The notes under the pieces are model-generated. The model saw only the letters and a program-made list of their open reading frames with translations. It searched no databases and was not told the origin of the DNA. Source: Paroedura picta (taxonomy: Eukaryota; Chordata; Lepidosauria; Squamata; Gekkonidae). Taken from it: a DNA stretch of 64,000 bases. A program made the translations under genes and the position numbers. How positions within the stretch are numbered: position 1 is the first letter of the stretch; each line of letters opens with the position of its first letter. The DNA lies in assembly GCF_049243985.1 (NCBI RefSeq), contig NC_135376.1:42947001-43011000 (forward strand), in the 5' to 3' direction. Of the stretch, positions 23,561 to 36,119 are shown piece after piece.

Positions 23561-24080
23561 CTTCCATAAAGCCAGAGTGCAGTTCATCACTTTCAAGAAT
23601 ATATTCAGTTGACAGAGAACTGTATAGCCAAAATTACAGACAGCAGAAGGGGGAGGACTTAGTATAAAGAGAGGTCAGAAGATCCAGTTTCCTGGGACAT
23701 TAGAAAACTTTCTCACATTGTAGGGCACAGATGGAAAATTTTCTCTCCAGTAGACATTTATTACCCTGTTGTCAAATTCTTATGACGTTCAATGGGACTT
23801 ACTCCCAAGAACATGAATGCAGGATTCTTCTCCTAGCCTTTCTAGCCGGACAAATCCATCTAGCTCCTTAGCCTGCCCTGTAGTTCATTTTGGGGTTCCC
23901 TGCATTCTGTTACTATTCACCTATATAACAGGTAGTGAATATACTACCCTAGAGCAAAGGAGAGATTGTGGAGAATGGGCTGGCAATTACCAATCCTATC
24001 CTTATTCTGTTGAATTTCATTATAAAGTTCCAGTTAAGCTACATCAGAGGCAAGGTTATTCAGAGTTGCCCTTGAGATTG
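23561..24080. other. Gene-free DNA with a short repeat fragment
   Basis: 'ttcaatgggacttactccca' near 23789 belongs to a common short squamate repeat; otherwise unassigned. Confidence 0.4.
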
Positions 24081-24084
24081 CTCT

Positions 24085-24738
24085 AGAAACTTCAACTGGT
24101 CCAGAATGCAGCAGCATGACTCCTCCTCACAGGGACCCAGTGGAGAGCACATATTCATCCTGTCCTCTCAACAGCTGCACTGGCTTCAGATTGAAGACTG
24201 AATCAGGTTTTAATCTTTAAAGCCCTAAGTCTGGGACCTTCATATCTGCAGGACTGCCTCTCCCCTTATGTCCTCCAAAGAGTATTTACATCTAGTGATC
24301 AAAATCTGCTCAGAATCCCCAGCCACAAAGAAATCAGACTGGCCTGGGGGAACACTCTACCTGGTAAGATCAGTGTCCTGCAGTACCTTCAGCATGGCCT
24401 GTAACACAGAGTTGTTCCGCTGGCTTATGATTGAGGTACATTTAATTTCAGCTGGCCTCCCTGCCTCCCTGCCTGATTCAGGTCTATTAAGGAGTTGACA
24501 CATTTCTAGATATTGCCCTTCCTCTTTGATCAGACAGGATGTAGGGCCATGGAAACAGTGTTGCGTTGATGGAAAGTCATATTTTGTATTTTATATTCTT
24601 CAAATCCATATCTATAAGTAATTTACTGGTAAGATGTATATGTAAATTTTATGAAATGTTGAATTGTATGTTGTAATTTGTTGTAACCTGCCCTGAGAAG
24701 GCGAGCTAAAAGTACAACAATAAATAAAATAATAAAAA
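24085..24738 (+). mobile_element. L2-clade LINE fragment
   Basis: 'ggtccagaatgcagcagc', 'caacagctgcactggcttca' and 'taaagccctaagtctgggac' keep the order of the L2 coding end (QNAA, LHWL, KAL). The 3' tail 'aacctgccctgagaagg' ends in (AATA)n. Heavily decayed. Confidence 0.7.
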
Positions 24739-24739
24739 G

Positions 24740-26840
24740 TTTTGCTTTCAGACTGTATTTCCAATACTGTAGTGTTTAATAGGTTTTTGCTTCCACTTCT
24801 GCCTTCCATAGGCATTAATTCATTTTCTGTTCTAAATTAAATGCAAATATATGTCTCCTGGTACTGACAAGATATCACCTGATAAGCACCCTGATGCCAG
24901 ATTACTTAGCTAAGTAACATGCAGCTTGGAGCAGAGCTGCAACTACTTGGTTTGCTTGTGACTCCTGAGCATCTTCTATGACCAAATATGGGGTTTCTGT
25001 CCACATGATTCATCTAGAGGGCACATTAACTGAATTTATCCTTCAGAAAAAAATGAAAGTTAATGAATAATATTTATTTTCTAGATCAATTTTAAGTGTA
25101 AAGAGAACTTTTCTGTTTTCCAACCTGACAATGAGACAAATATCTTTAATTATACTGAGAAATGCAATTTTCAGAGTATTATGTGGGCGATTTTTCTAAA
25201 TACCAAAGTTAATTTCTGTTCAATAAATTAGATGTGGGGAGAAGAGAAAAGGGGTTTATTATGGGGAAGCAATGTCCAACAGTATTGCAAAGCATCTTCA
25301 TTTGGTTCTGTCATAGCCATATTACAGTGCAGACCTATTATAACTTATCCACAACTATCTGACCTTCTCATTGCTCCCATTTCTTATTTTGAACCCCTTA
25401 TACAAACAGGATGTTACTCACCCTGTTCTTTCATCCTAAAATAATTTTATTACATTATTTTCTTAGTAACATGATTTAGTGTTGTTGAAGTTCATTCCCA
25501 ACGCCTATCTGAAGATTTGAGCTCTAGACATCTATTTCAGCTCCATCACACCTCTGCAGCCAGATTTGGTGCTGGTAGGAACTCCACAAGACCTCTCCCA
25601 ATGGGGCTCTGGTACTGTTATTAACGCCCCAGACCAAATTACCTTCAAACCCAGCTCCCATCGCTCCCCCAAATTAATAGTGGGAAGGAGAGAAATGTCT
25701 CTATATCCTGATGTCCCATGTATTTCATCATCTGACCAGGAATATTTTTATTTGTCCTGTACAAATCTATTCTCTCAAGAAGTCCAGTTTCTCCAAATTC
25801 AGATTTTTTTTTTTGCTGTTTTGGAGATTCCCTCTGCTTCATGCTTGGCAGGCAAGGAGAAGCTGATCAGTGGTGTCTATTTTGACAGTTGTGACTCCAG
25901 GCTGAGCATACAGCACTGAGCTAAGGTCGTTTCCGCCCCCCCCCCAACTTTCCTGGTTGCCAATGAGAGGAGTGTTGTTATGAACAGTAAATATAATTAA
26001 GCAGCAGGGATATTCCTTTTGAAAATTGGAGGATGCCAGCAAGCAGAATGTTCCCAGTCTGTGGTAGGAGCAAGACATGACTCTGCTTGTCTGGGAGGAT
26101 AGCCTGGAGGTCTCTCTTCCGTAGCTGAATGAGATATTGGGCTCGCTTGCATTCTCCTGTCAATCTCTGCCAACTATTGGCCAAACACAGCATCTTGTCT
26201 GGTTAGACAAAGGGAAGACATGGGTGTTTCCTTCAAGGAGGTTGAGGCATGCTGAGTGAAGTTCTAGGAATGAGACTGAGTCACTCAACCTGCAGAGATC
26301 AGGCTCTGTATTAGGAGCCTGGACTTGCTCTGGCTGAAGTCAAAGGACGCTTTTGCAACCATGAATCCAGAGTGGGGCTGAACTGTAAGGCCACATAGCC
26401 AGAGCACTGCCTCCTTGTGGTGGAACTGGCAGCCATTTGAACGAACAGCCTCAGCAGTCCTGAAAGAAAATCTGGAAGATGCCTAGAATTCTCTCTCATA
26501 CCGCTAGCATTTTTCTTGGAAGAAGATTAACACTATCCTAGTTGCTGGAAGCAGAATCATATGGTCTGTTGTGGACCGTTTAGATCTTGGTTAAAATTTT
26601 TATTTATTTAAAATGCTAGCAGAAAAGCCCATTGTATGACTGAATACAGCAGGTGCTAGACCATTTCCACCTCTGCCCCTGGTGGAGCTGCTTGGGGTGG
26701 CAGGAGTGCTGACAGGGGCTTCCTCCCCTCCCCCCACTGGCCCACAGTCCCAGATTCTCCACCCTCTCAGCTCCTGCCTACTGGGCTGGAACTTCTTCAA
26801 AATGGAAGAAGTTGGAGGGGGGTTCCACCAGGGGTGGGAC
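24740..26840. other. Gene-free DNA
   Basis: AT-rich, then unassigned. A homopolymer T10 near 25808 and C10 near 25937. No gene or family recognised. Confidence 0.45.
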
Positions 26841-26844
26841 ATCC

Positions 26845-26884
26845 ATCCTGATTGGCCTTAATTGGACAGATGGCCAATCAGGAT
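26845..26884. repeat. Inverted repeat with 13-bp perfect arms
   Basis: ATCCTGATTGGCC (26845-26857) and its exact complement GGCCAATCAGGAT (26872-26884), separated by 14 bases. Probably the core of an unnamed interspersed element. Confidence 0.8.
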
Positions 26885-26944
26885 TGGGGCAGCTGACCTT
26901 ATTGGTGGATAGGCAGTGAATCCCAGCTCCTCCCAGCACCCCTT

Positions 26945-27420
26945 ACCAGCTTTATTAATGATTACAGAAGATTTATATCCTATGTCTCCATCAAATAACC
27001 TACAAGGCAACTTACATAAACTACATTAAAATCAACGTAATAAAGCAATTTTGACACAGAATTACTACCTCACATTCCTAGAACTAGTAAGAAAAAGCAG
27101 GAACATCAGCAGTCTATCCACATCCTCCTAAAACTTAAGAAAAAGGAATGTTTTTACTATTTAAAATCTATTTATGGGGCAGGTGAATGAAAGTTTCTTA
27201 GCAGAGAGTTCCATACCTATTTGGAAGGTCCTGTCCCAGAAAATCACCAGCTACACCTCAGATGGTGGGGGAATAGGAAGCAAGACCTTCAAAGAGAAAC
27301 TCCAAAACCTAAGCAGGCAGAGTAAACCTTTATATGAGAGAATGTGGCCATTCAGATATCCTGGTCCCAGAGATATTTAGGACTTAAAGAGTCAGTACTA
27401 GCACTGAACTGAGGCCTTAT
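26945..27420 (+). repeat. Unnamed interspersed repeat, probably LINE-derived
   Basis: 'gaaaatcaccagctacacct' and 'agatatcctggtcccagaga' are phrases of an abundant squamate dispersed repeat. The encoded peptide has no recognisable domain. Family uncertain. Confidence 0.4.
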
Positions 27421-28770
27421 ATCAAGGGAGAGCTAGTAACATCTAAACAATATTAGAGTAAATTCTGTCAACAGCCTTTGCTACTGAATTTTGGCCCAGT
27501 TGTAATTTCTAAACATCTTTTAGAATGAATAGAACTCATTTCTTTGACTTCCAAGGAATGACCTCTTATTTACATTGTCATGAGTAGTGACAGATTTTAA
27601 CAGCCTGAGAAGTCTGATACCACTCACATTCTCAGCTGACCAGTTTAAACAAGTCCAGTCATTATTTTACCTGAGTAAAATGAACAACTCAGGAGGGCTT
27701 TTCAGTAATTAATTTCAGAAGCTTTTATTAGGAACATTACTATATGGTAGGGTAAGAGCTGGGATTTTAAAAAATCTCGAATAATGAGAGCTGATCCAGG
27801 ATAAATTCCTATTCTGAGTTTCCACCCCACCCCCCATGTGCCATTTGCTAGTATCTTTCTGTTATCCTTGCCCCTGAATTTAAGTGACATATCCAGTAAT
27901 GACTGGTGCTATGGGATTTTCTTATTGTGTACTGCTAATGTGCCCCTCACTGTCACAAGTAGAAAGTCTAGCATAAGTACTCTGACACTGGATATTTTTC
28001 AGTAGTTTTTTCTTTGTTTCCTCTAGAGTGGCAAGTTGAAATGAGCCAGTCACTTGCACATAAGGTCTTTGAATTGTCAGTGGAGATGGTGTCTTCCTAT
28101 TCCCCCAGATGCCTTGTAAATTCAACTTTGTCACAAAGAATTTTTCATAATGAACACCATCATGTTGACGGCTGAGGCAGGTAGTTTGATGCAAATTCTT
28201 GCATGAGTTTATCAAATTGTAGAATTAGATGGGACCACAGGTCACTTGCCCCAAGGCAGTATTCTCCACTCTACTCCTGGGGAGCAAGTAGCTCCAGATA
28301 TCTTCTACGTGATAATTAATCCAAATGTTGCAGAAGAAGACGTCTTCTCCACTATAGTTCTCTATTTGTTCCATTGGAAATGTGGCAAAAAGCAGTAATT
28401 CAGAAAAGCAGTAATTTCACCCAAGTACACATCTTGGTGCCCCCTGAAGGATATTCCTCATATTCCATTCAATCATGCACACTGGAGATCTTGCATATCC
28501 CAGCACATCCACACAAATTATACATGAGAAAATGACTAATGACCTGTCTTGTCCAGCATCCTCTTTTCCTCAGTAGCTCATAAATCTCCCCCCCCTCCCC
28601 AGCCTTCAAACAGGGCATGGAGGTCAAAGTATTCCTTTGCTGCTGTTCCCCAAGAATTGATATTTTCACTCCATTTCATAATTGTGGCAAATAATCTGTG
28701 AAGAGAACTGTGAACCAAATAGAGTCCTAGAAAGTCTGGAGAATTTGTCTCTGTGGAAAAAAATGTGGAT
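27421..28770. other. Gene-free DNA
   Basis: No gene or repeat that I can assign with confidence. Confidence 0.45.
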
Positions 28771-28995
28771 CTTATTTATTTATGCCTTCTTTTTCTTCCC
28801 ATTGGGGACTTAGAGTGGTTTCAGCATTTTCCACCTCCATTTTACTTTCAGAACAGTGCCTTTCTAAGGCTGGTTCAGCGGAGAGTATGTGATTGGCCTA
28901 TAGTCCCCAGTGAGCTTCTGTGACCGAGTAGGGATTTGAACCTGGGTCTCCCATATCCGAGTCTGATACTTTAACTGTGCTCACAGAACTATGCA
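28770..28995 (-). repeat. tRNA-derived SINE, old copy
   Basis: Minus-strand B box 'ggttcaaatcc' (GGATTTGAACC at about 28932) lies in the usual place near the 5' head; the AT tail is at 28770-28785. Poorly preserved. Confidence 0.5.
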
Positions 28996-29840
28996 GTGCT
29001 TTATGCACAATGGGACAGTCACTTACTTCCGCATCTCAGTAGGAATATCAAGTTTAGATTGTAAACATTTATTTGGAATTATCTCCATGTCTCTATACAC
29101 TTAAATTCTTCCTATACGGAATTAGTGCGTAAACCTTGTTTCCTTTAGGTGGAGTGATCATGTTTTGTTCTTTGACATCTCATGAAGCCCTAAGCAAGCT
29201 GCCAAGATTTGCAATGGTCAGGGGAGAGTTTACTTGACTATCAACACTTGCATGCCTTGCAAGAGTTGTATGGGAGCAGAGTCTCTATGATATTTGAACT
29301 GAGTGGTGAAACGCCTTCCTAAATGTGCTCTTCAGACCCCATGTGGAGTAAGACAGGCCTTGGAACCAGGGTGAAGGTATGTGCTGGGCCTCCTCCCGGA
29401 CATCTGGTAGGTCCTCGTCCCTCACTAAGTTTGACATTATCTCCCAAACAATCACCGCCAACTTGTTTTCTTTGGCTTGGCTTGTTATTTACAATCCTCA
29501 TCCTGCTTATGGTTCATGGTTTCATTTTTCTCTTGGTGTTTATAGAGATCCTTCCCGAATATTTGTGACATGATTTTATGAGGGGACATGAGGAGAGACT
29601 TCAGACAGTCACCACCTGGCTCATCAACTTCCACCAGCATCCCAGCCTAGGCCTGTGGTGGATTTCTGGTCAGCTGTTGGCTGCTGTTCCCTCTGGGGCC
29701 TAGCTAATATATTACTGGAACACCATAGAAGTCAGTTTACTGTGGATCCCACACAGCTCAAGTAGAACCCATGAAGCAGAATCCTTTGCACTGGGTGAAT
29801 TATAGGTTTTGTTTCATCAGAAGCATTTACTAGGCTCAGG
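28996..29840. other. Gene-free DNA, no feature seen
   Basis: Nothing assignable. Confidence 0.45.
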
Positions 29841-29844
29841 CTAG

Positions 29845-30065
29845 GTTGGCAACCTCCAGGTGGGTCCTGGAGATCTCTTAGAATGACAGCTGATCTCTAA
29901 ACAACAGAGATCAGTCTCCCTGGAGAAAATGGCTGTTTGGAGGGTGGATTCTACAGCATTATACCTTGCACTCACTGAGGTCCATCACCTTCTTAAACCA
30001 TACCCTCCCTAGACTCCACAGTTACCTCATCCAGGAATTTCTAAACTAGTATTTGGTACCCCTAG
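29845..30065 (+). repeat. MITE-like interspersed repeat ('ggcaacctccaggtgg' type)
   Basis: 'ttggcaacctccaggtggg', 'ctggagatctctta' and 'ctggagaaaatggctg' are phrases of a very common squamate repeat. The ends are weakly inverted (GCTAGGTTGGCAA / TTTGGTACCCCTAGC). No clear target duplication. Confidence 0.55.
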
Positions 30066-30419
30066 CTTGGATCAAAGAGACATGACTCTCAAAACATAAT
30101 ATTGCACTGATATTATATGATGTAGTTTATTTTGGCATCCTGGACTTAGATTGTATCATCACATTATGTTACTAACACATCAAGTAAAGAATCTATAGCC
30201 CTTTCCTACCTCCTCAGATGATGAGACAGAAAAGCAGTGACACTATTTATACTTTTCTACCCTCAGTGACTTTTGGTTTTGAACCCCCTGGCCTCACTGT
30301 GATGTTTCAAAATTTGTTTTGCTGTTTCAAAATGAGTACCAGAAACTTATTTGCTTTAGTTAAGATATATGCTTAATTTAGTTAAGATATATGCTTAGTT
30401 AAGATATATGAGCCTAGTA

Positions 30420-30488
30420 AATGCTCCTGAGCCTTCGGGGAGGGCGGTATATAAATCTAAATAAATAAATAAATAAAAATAAATATAT
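30420..30488 (+). repeat. L2-type LINE 3' tail with (AAAT)n
   Basis: 'tcctgagccttcggggagg', 'gcggtatataaat' and an A/T tail. Same 3' end as at 22535. Confidence 0.65.
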
Positions 30489-31520
30489 ATTTTTTGTCTG
30501 ATCAGCCGGCTGCAAGAATGAGGTTTCAAAGAGGTTTTCTTGGAATGACCTTGCTTCAGTCTCATAAAGCCTTTGATGCTGGCACAGCAGCATATGTGCT
30601 TGGTATACTCTTTCCTTGCAGCTATAAAAAATTAATTATATTATGTATCTGGCCAAATATTTTTCTTTGCAATAATATCTGCCATTTAGCTGCAAATAAG
30701 GGACATGACTCAATCACAATAAATTATTTTAAGTTCTCTGCATTTTGATAGGAAATAATAAGTGCTTGGTTATTCCCTCACTTAAATAAAGCAATCTAAA
30801 ATAGCTTAATATATTTGAACTATAACACACACTCTCACAGAGCTTTTTTGGGTTTTGCATCAAATATATCCATGACAGAAAATCTTATATAAAAAACATG
30901 TGGAAAGAGCATAATTACCTGTAAAATAGAAGCCAGCTTGAATTCTTCTATACAGCCATTACAGGATGTTTCAGATACTCATTCTCCCAAAACTCCATTG
31001 GCCGATTGTTTATTCCCTCACCCTCATTTAGTTTTTTCATGCATGCAGTCATACCAAATGTTGAATAACAAATCCTTTTTTTTTGCAGTAATTCCTTTTC
31101 TTCCAGTTTAACTACCCTAATTATAGCTTTGTTAATTACTAGGCCTAATCTTTAAGTGCAATTGAGCAAAAGAAGTACTTTTAACTTACAGGTATCTCAA
31201 TGAGGGAGATTTCAGCAGATGTTTACTTTATCTGCTGAAACCAATATAAGCTAAAAATACTTAAATTTTTGTTGGATTATGCCCCTTAATACATACTCTA
31301 TTGGATGATCTTATAAAGCTAGGATAAAACTTGCAATTTAAAACATATAGTATATAATATTTCACAGATTTTTTTAAAATAAAGAGGCATTTTTACCATG
31401 TGTTTATAAGACCAATAATTCTTATTCCTCTTTGCCTTCCACCTCTATACCTCCTCCACATCTACTTTCTCACACCTACTGTTTAAATCTCTCTTCTTTT
31501 CTCAGTGCTTTTAAACATCT
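30489..31520. other. Gene-free AT-rich DNA
   Basis: No feature recognised. Confidence 0.45.
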
Positions 31521-31529
31521 CTTTCAAGC

Positions 31530-32395
31530 CATGCCAAACTCCTAGTGCCCTACTTGGCACTGGAACACCTAGCCATAGTGATCCATGTGACGGTCACTTC
31601 TAGATTGGACTTCTGCAACTTGCTCTATGCTGGCCGGAAACTACAGCTGGCCCAGAATGCAGCAGACATGGTCCTCACAGGAACACTGTGGAAGTCCCAC
31701 ATGTGGCCCACTCTCCAACAACTACACTGGCTATAAATCAAATTCTGGATCAGACAAGGTCTTGGTTAATACCTTCAAGGCTATACGCAGTCTGGGCCCA
31801 GTGTACTTGAGGCCCAGTGTGCCTTGCTGTCTATTCCTCCCAAAGAGCTTTATGCAACTGGCTGGTGATCCCTGGCCCCAAATTAGAATGTCTGATCTCA
31901 ACCAGGGCCAGATCATTCTGTGTCCTAGCCCCCACCTAGTGGAATGAACTCCCAGAAGAGATCAGAGCCCTGCTGGAGCTATCACAGTTCTGCAGAGCCT
32001 GCAAAATGGGGCTCTTCCACCAGGCATTTGGTTGAGGTTGTCTGAACCAACAATCTATTGGGCCCCAAAGAACCCCTCTTTGTGAACTCTGAACTGGCCA
32101 ACCATCATCACCATCATCACCATTTGGATTTATTACCTGCAACTCCCAGCGAGCTGGCCCATGGTGGTTTACAAACAATTCCATGGGATACTTAACATGT
32201 CAATATTGTTCAACCACTTACTGAACCTATTGGAACCACTGTTATTACTGATATTACTGTTGCCCTTACCATTGTTGTTTATTCGATTTTGTTACTGTGT
32301 CATGCTGTACTTGCTCCAAGTTTTTTCACATTCTATGTCAACTGCCCTGAGCCGCAGGGGAAGGTGGTATATAAACATAACAAACAAACAAATGA
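31530..32395 (+). mobile_element. L2-clade LINE fragment, long copy
   Basis: Decayed reverse-transcriptase C-terminal region: peptides SRLDFCNLLYAG, KLQLAQNAADMVLTGT and LQQLHWL in order. A PTxWNELPxE block follows near 31940, then a (CATCAC)n tract at 32102-32122 and the 3' end 'actgccctgagccgcagggg' with an (ACAA)n tail at about 32378. Several stops; same family as 17235 and 24085. Confidence 0.8.
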
Positions 32396-32399
32396 TATT

Positions 32400-32985
32400 G
32401 AACATAGCTTTGGGGTTGGGTGTCATCAATATGCTGATAAAACCCTACTCTTGGCATCACTAACTCCCGACTCTTGAACTCTGTACAGGACAGTTTTAGT
32501 GATTCTGAGGCTCTGAGCAAAAGTCCAATATGAGATCCCAGAATCAATACCATCTCCCCCTGCCACCCCAACCAGGGCCAAGCAAGGATTTATCCAAGCC
32601 CTACATGAGGTGAGTAGGAGCCACCACCAGAAGTCTGAGACCCAGATGAGTGGCATCAGGAGACTGCTATTTCCCCCTCCTTTGAGGTGGTGGTGCAATG
32701 AATGGTTAATGCCACTCCTATCATGGGGCCTGGGAAAGTTGCCCTGTTGGCCATTGCCAAAGACTGCACAGATTCTGTATCCAGCAGCTGAGGAACAACA
32801 AGCTAAACTTAATTTTCAGAGAAGACAGAGTAAAGCTCATGATCTAGAGGGGAGTGAAGAGACAGGAAGTTCTCTTGGACTAAACTTTAGAGAAACAGGT
32901 TGGTGCTGCTGACAAGGGTGCTTTCCTTCAAATACATTTTGCTTAAAGTTTATATTCCATTACAGACCACAAAACAACATTCTAA
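32400..32985. other. Gene-free DNA, possible LINE remnant
   Basis: A peptide HQYADKTLLLA near 32430 resembles the YADD catalytic motif of L2 reverse transcriptases, but the sequence after it no longer matches. Otherwise unassigned. Confidence 0.35.
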
Positions 32986-33275
32986 TTCATTCTACTGAAA
33001 CCTCACAAGGCTAGATTACTGTAGCACTCTTTATATGGGGCTGCTCTTGAAGACAGACAGGAAACTTCAGTTAATGCAAAATACAGCTGCCTGACATTTA
33101 ACTAGAGCATACTGATATGATCATTTTACATGTGCTCTACGTTCTTAAATAGCTGCATATTTGTTTCTAGGTTCAATTCAAAGTGCTAGTTCTTACTTTT
33201 AAAGCCCTTCACAGCCTTGGAATCGCATATTTGAAGGACCAGTCTCTCATAATATGAGCCAGATGCGCCTCATCT
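32985..33275 (+). mobile_element. L2-clade LINE remnant
   Basis: 'ggaaacttcagttaatgc', 'aaaatacagctgcctgaca' and 'tttaaagcccttcacagcct' follow the L2 C-terminal order (KLQL, QNTAA, KAL). Strongly decayed. Confidence 0.55.
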
Positions 33276-33284
33276 GTCCCAGAT

Positions 33285-33480
33285 TTGTGCTCCTGCACAG
33301 GAGCTGGGGCAGTGAAGTTCCCAGTGCATAAATTGTCTGAGAGAGCTCTGAGAAAACTGGGTCTGCCCCAAGGTCACCCAGCTGACTGCATGTGGAGGAA
33401 TGGGGAATCAAACCTGGTTCTCCAGATTAGGGCTACTGCTCTTAACCACTACACCAAGCTGGTTTAAATAAATAAATATA
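33285..33480 (-). repeat. tRNA-derived SINE (squamate type)
   Basis: Reading the minus strand from 33465: AACCAGCTTGGTGTAGTGG, TTAAGAGCAGTAGC, then B box GGTTTGATTCC. The body 'gggtgaccttggggcag' and 'ttctcagagctctc' follow. One of the best preserved copies of this family here. The AAATAAAT stretch next to its head may be part of the target site. Confidence 0.85.
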
Positions 33481-35425
33481 TTCTAAGGTAATGGAGCCCA
33501 GAAATTGTCTCCGTTATGAATACTTCACTCGTGGTGTCCCTTGAACTAAGAAATTCTGTGATAAAATTATATCTGGATAACAAACATCTCATTATTTTTT
33601 TTACTAAAGTTAGAAACTTTCAAAAGTAGATACTTTCCTTTACCTGACTTTGAAACTATATTGCCCAACTAGTAGAAATGTACAGTTTTGCCCCTACAGC
33701 TTTATTAGCCATCACTTCATAAAACATTCCAGCATTTCTAACCCGATGGGAGGCATCAAACAGGTCTGCTTTGTTTTCCTCTGAATGATCCAGTTTACAA
33801 GAATCTTTGTTTAGGGTCTACAAATACCACATAATTCCATACGCGTTTATATACCTTGAGACTGGGTATACAAATCAATTGCATGCACAGGGAACTCCAG
33901 AGCACTCTTTATCTAGATTAACTTCACAGAAACGAAAGGCATTCTGCATACGCTCAGAGACACTCCACTCGTAGCGACAAGTATTTTTTCCCAGATGTTG
34001 GCTATCCTCCGGACTAGACATGAATGTCTGAGATCATCTCAGTTTCTGCACAGGAATTAAAGCAGGTTGTGCTGGGGACTAATCAGTCCTCAGCTTCCAG
34101 GGATTTTGATAGCCCTTTCCTGCCAGCAAAAGTACTGCTGTTCTTGTGGGAATGGGGTAGCCTCAGAGGGAGGGCAGTGTCAGTTCCTTTGTCTTCCAGC
34201 AGGAGTTTATCTCCAGGGATCTCACCAGGTTTCCTGGGTCAGCCTACACCTCTTTGTTATCAGCAAACACAGGAACAGCCCTCTCCAGAGCCAAACTGTG
34301 CACAAACCTCTCAATCTTCATGCAAGGGCAAGATACAATGCAGCCACGCACACACACACACACGGGAGAGAGAAAGCTGAATGAAAGGCAATGCCAGCAC
34401 ACAGATTAGACTGTTCCTTCCAGGCCTCCCCGGTTTCCACTCAGTTACCTCAGCCTTGCTTTCTGGGTTAATGTCAGTTTTCAGCAGGTAAGATTCCTTC
34501 CTTTTGGAATACTTTTTGAATACTTTTTGAATACTCCTCTTAGTTTTATCCAAAACTATATATCGCAACAGCATTTTTCTGCTCCTGAGCAAGAGACTAT
34601 GAGATCTTGCCAAACAGGATTGTTTTTGATAAGACTTGTGAAGCACTTAGAACACCAAAAGTGCTATACAAAGTCTCAGAACAGCCCCAGAACAAATATT
34701 TTCTCATAGTCTCTGACAGAACGATACACTTCCCTGCACTATGATCCAAAGCTGTGGGTTCTCCTAACATGGCACCAGTTTATTCCCAGGCCCAGAACAA
34801 CTCAAATTCCTGTCTACAAAGTCTTCTCCTCACCTGATTGGTCTTTTAATGATTGGATGGAAGCAAGTGTCAGATTAAAGCCAGAGACCTCGCAGTGTAT
34901 ACTCTCACTCCCCTTCCAAACACCCCCCTCAAGTCTGGCCAAAGGGCAGTCCTAGACAGGTTGCGCTATCTCCCAAGTTTCACGCTTATGCTCAGAGGAA
35001 CTGTCTTTGTCCCCAATACACCAGGCATCTCTTCTGCAAGCACAACCTATTAATATTTTCTGTTCCAGCATTTCTAATTTAAAAAATGGAGATTCTGTAT
35101 CACAAACTCTGTGAATAGGCCAGTGCGGCTTCTGATCCTAGGACAGACATGGCCACCCACTGCCTGACCCCACCACGTCATCCCCTACTGGGGCAAGATT
35201 GCCTTTGTTTGAATTCCTGGATGAGTAAATGCCTGGGCTGATGCTGCCCAAACAAGGGGAAGTGGTTTTTTAAAACTATAAACCATGCTCCGCTTCACTT
35301 TCAGCAGGCCTACAAGTGAAGTAACAAAGCTGGAGTCATCGTTCCAAAACCCCTGTTTGAACTTCTGAAAGAGCCATCTCTTTTCCCTACAGAGCCTTAC
35401 AGAGATCATTTCTCCCTGTGATGTT
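33480..35425. other. Gene-free DNA
   Basis: A short (CA)n at 34344-34363. No gene or repeat family recognised. Confidence 0.45.
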
Positions 35426-35426
35426 T

Positions 35427-35481
35427 TGCTTGGTGAAATTTCCAGCCTTTAGCACTGAGATGAGGCAGCTGGAACTTCTCC
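35427..35481 (+). repeat. 55-bp sequence duplicated at 38084-38138
   Basis: Near-identical 55-bp pair, both containing 'gagatgaggcagctggaact'. The flanks do not match. Confidence 0.85.
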
Positions 35482-36090
35482 CATGAGTCTGGACATTCTT
35501 CTCTGCCCCCTTTCCATGCCTACTCTGGTTATAAAAGTGTCGCCATGTTAGCCTGCAGCAGCAATTGTTCCTAAAACTATGTTAGACTTCAAGAATTGGT
35601 GGGAGATAGCAAAAGGTGGGGATGTCCATTGAAAAAAAAATGAACAGAAGTTTGGAATAGATATGTGCATGTTCTAAAAGATCTTCAAAACTGTGATATA
35701 CTTAATGGATAGACTGTAAAGGAAGGAATGGGCCTGTGGTGGTTTTAAATTAGAAATGTCTTCTAACTGCAGTATTGCCAAGTATATTTCAGCAGCGGAA
35801 AGCTTCCTAAAATAGATTTTAGTTCGGCTGGACATGTTGGTTGTCATTTATTTTTCTCACCATGGGAAGAAAATGCAGACCACAGTTGTGTGACATAAGC
35901 TACTTCACATGAAATCCGATTTCCAGAATTAACCTTTGTTGTTCTTAAAGGTGCCACTGGAGTCAAACTTTATTCTACATGTCTAATTATAGATTAAACC
36001 TTGGAGAATGGTGGGACAAAGGTGAGATAGATCAAAAGATATGGAATTCCAGGCGTCACTTCCAGCCTGATAATGATCTCCAAATATCCC
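35482..36090. other. Gene-free DNA with a repeat fragment
   Basis: A piece of the 'gtgccactggagtcaaactt' family lies near 35950; the rest is unassigned. Confidence 0.4.
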
Positions 36091-36119
36091 AGTAGTTAGG
36101 AGGAGGCCTAAAACTAGCA

